From: Candidatus Poseidoniaceae archaeon
GTDB taxonomy: Archaea; Thermoplasmatota; Poseidoniia; Poseidoniales; Poseidoniaceae
DNA length: 6,525 nt
Direction: 5' to 3'
Assembly: GCA_013330285.1 (NCBI GenBank)
Contig: DUIP01000145.1
Location: 1-6,525 of the forward strand
Shown: piece by piece, positions 5,621-6,525 of the stretch
Position numbering within the stretch: the stretch's first letter is position 1
Layout of the letters: the number at the start of each line of letters is the position of its first letter
Position numbers and translations under genes: made by a program
Notes under the pieces: model-generated
The model's input: the letters and a program-made list of their open reading frames with translations, nothing else
Told to the model about the DNA's origin: nothing
The model's database searches: none

Positions 5621-6427
5621 TCAAACCTTCCAACCACGATCTCGTAAGCCCTCGACGAACGTCTCCTTATTGGTCGGTTGATCTTGTATTTGCAAGTACA
5701 ACGCGACTTCATCGCCTCCACCAAGGATGACATTGGGGACGTCGAGGTATTCTAATTTCCATCCGAGCACATGGTCGGCAAAGTAGGACAACCACAAGTC
5801 CTCGATGTGGAGTGCATCTTTTGGATGATCGAACAAAGCCTCATGAGAAAAAATACTGATGTCCATGATGCTGACTCCTGTCCCACAGTAGTCCACGCGT
5901 TCGTTCAATGATTGGACACGAGTTCGATCTTCTGGATTTTTGTAGGGTTTGCCATTTAATCGCCATGCCCACCAGGATTTGTAGGACTTAGGCTCGTATT
6001 GAGACATGGCCACCTCGACATAGCGTGCTGAAAAACGGACATCATCATCGATGAACATCATGACATCATAGCCTTCAGCATGGAGCTTCTTTGAGAGATC
6101 AAAGCGTCTGAAGCCTTTGCGATCATTCGAGGTATGGATGACTTCAATCTCCATTTTTTCCTGATATTTAGCGACCTTGTTGTCAACGATTTCGGTAATT
6201 TCTTCATTCGCGTTCGAAATGAACAGCGTGAAATCACCATAGGTCTGAATCGCTAAGGTTTCGAGCGCTTTATCGAGGAGTTCAGGACGTTTCCACGTTA
6301 ACAACAATACTGCTAATTTGAGCGAACGATCGAATTCCAGTTTTGGTTCATTCGCTGCTGTTTTGTTCGCACGCTCTAACTTTCTTGTTGAAAAGAATAC
6401 ACGAATCCTTGCTGGGAGATGTTGCAA
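5621..6427 (-). CDS. Glycosyltransferase, GT-A fold, family 2-like
   Basis: The protein begins its catalytic domain with K-L-A-V-L-L-L-T-W-K-R-P-E-L-L (37-51), the first beta strand and nucleotide-sugar loop of GT-A enzymes. M-M-F-I-D-D-D-V-R-F (123-132) carries the Asp cluster (127-129) that binds metal and sugar nucleotide. Further on are C-G-T-G-V-S-I-M-D (181-189) and I-E-D-L-W-L (208-213), where the acidic pair resembles the catalytic base region. No membrane segment is visible, so it is probably cytoplasmic or peripheral, acting in glycan, glycolipid or surface-protein glycosylation; donor and acceptor are unknown. The start is unsolved. The only standard start codon before the domain is the TTG at 6427, which has no Shine-Dalgarno. 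The frame stays open to a TGA at 6491-6493, and GGAGG (6462-6466) lies 7 nt before an in-frame ATC (6452-6454) that would begin M-A-R-I-H-P. The gene is visibly more A/T-rich than its neighbours. Confidence 0.85.
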   Translation of the reverse strand: MQHLPARIRVFFSTRKLERANKTAANEPKLEFDRSLKLAVLLLTWKRPELLDKALETLAIQTYGDFTLFISNANEEITEIVDNKVAKYQEKMEIEVIHTSNDRKGFRRFDLSKKLHAEGYDVMMFIDDDVRFSARYVEVAMSQYEPKSYKSWWAWRLNGKPYKNPEDRTRVQSLNERVDYCGTGVSIMDISIFSHEALFDHPKDALHIEDLWLSYFADHVLGWKLEYLDVPNVILGGGDEVALYLQIQDQPTNKETFVEGLRDRGWKV

Positions 6428-6461
6428 GAATTTGATTGGGTGGATGCGCGCGATATCATCC

Positions 6462-6466
6462 CCTCC
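6462..6466 (-). promoter_or_regulatory. Strong Shine-Dalgarno upstream of the glycosyltransferase
   Basis: GGAGG on the minus strand is the best ribosome-binding match in the window. It is 7 nt before an in-frame ATC codon of the glycosyltransferase. The nearer ATG at 6457-6459 is out of frame, is only 2 nt away, and opens a frame of about 27 codons without family features. The site suggests that the true start lies near 6454 rather than at the TTG at 6427. Confidence 0.5.
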
Positions 6467-6525
6467 TGCACGTGATTGTCGAGAAGACGGTCATTTCAAT
6501 GCTTCTCTTGAAGCACGAACCAACC

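Noticed and set aside
6376..6459. Short leftward ORF of about 27 codons from the ATG at 6459 next to GGAGG
   Set aside because: The Shine-Dalgarno is only 2 nt away and the peptide shows nothing recognisable; the overlapping glycosyltransferase frame is more protein-like. A leader peptide cannot be fully excluded.
6491..6525. Possible 3' end of an upstream leftward gene, ending L-V-R-A-S-R-E-A-L-K at the TGA 6491-6493
   Set aside because: Only about 11 codons are visible, and another minus-strand frame stays open past this point too, so a gene cannot be supported without sequence beyond the right edge.

Overview
The window is most likely archaeal, and the best fit is a marine Thermoplasmatota-type genome (Marine Group II / Poseidoniales-like). 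This is inferred from protein families read by eye, not from any search. The support is a class I (Schiff-base, DhnA-type) fructose-bisphosphate aldolase, the N-terminal sensor domain of a bacterio-opsin-activator (HTH_10/BAT) type regulator, and a geranylgeranyl-reductase-like flavoprotein. The gene packing is tight, start signals are a mix of Shine-Dalgarno-like and apparently leaderless, and base composition is near 50% GC.

Layout. Positions 1-2348 form a leftward block, read in the order moaE, moaC, glpX, then a regulator gene cut off by the left edge. moaE and moaC are 10 bp apart and act in molybdopterin synthesis. glpX encodes class II fructose-1,6-bisphosphatase and follows after a 109 bp gap. 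The regulator starts 43 bp beyond the glpX stop, and its reading frame runs off the window, so it is easy to miss. Positions 2366-5614 form a rightward block: an FAD-dependent oxidoreductase, an enoyl-CoA hydratase/isomerase family protein, and the aldolase. A family 2-like glycosyltransferase (stop at 5621) runs leftward and converges on the aldolase with only 6 bp between the stop codons.

How the genes work together. The aldolase and GlpX catalyse consecutive steps of gluconeogenesis: triose phosphates to fructose-1,6-bisphosphate to fructose-6-phosphate. MoaC makes cyclic pyranopterin monophosphate, and MoaE is the large subunit of the enzyme that converts it to molybdopterin. The flavoprotein, hydratase and glycosyltransferase have family-level assignments only.

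The region is mostly ordinary housekeeping DNA, and I see no mobile element, CRISPR array, RNA gene or obviously new multi-gene system. The points worth a second look are: a Cys in place of the near-invariant Gly in the GlpX D-P-x-E-G-T motif; a glycosyltransferase with no ATG/GTG start but a well-placed Shine-Dalgarno in front of an in-frame ATC; an inverted repeat covering the candidate start codons of the flavoprotein gene; and the regulator next to glpX.
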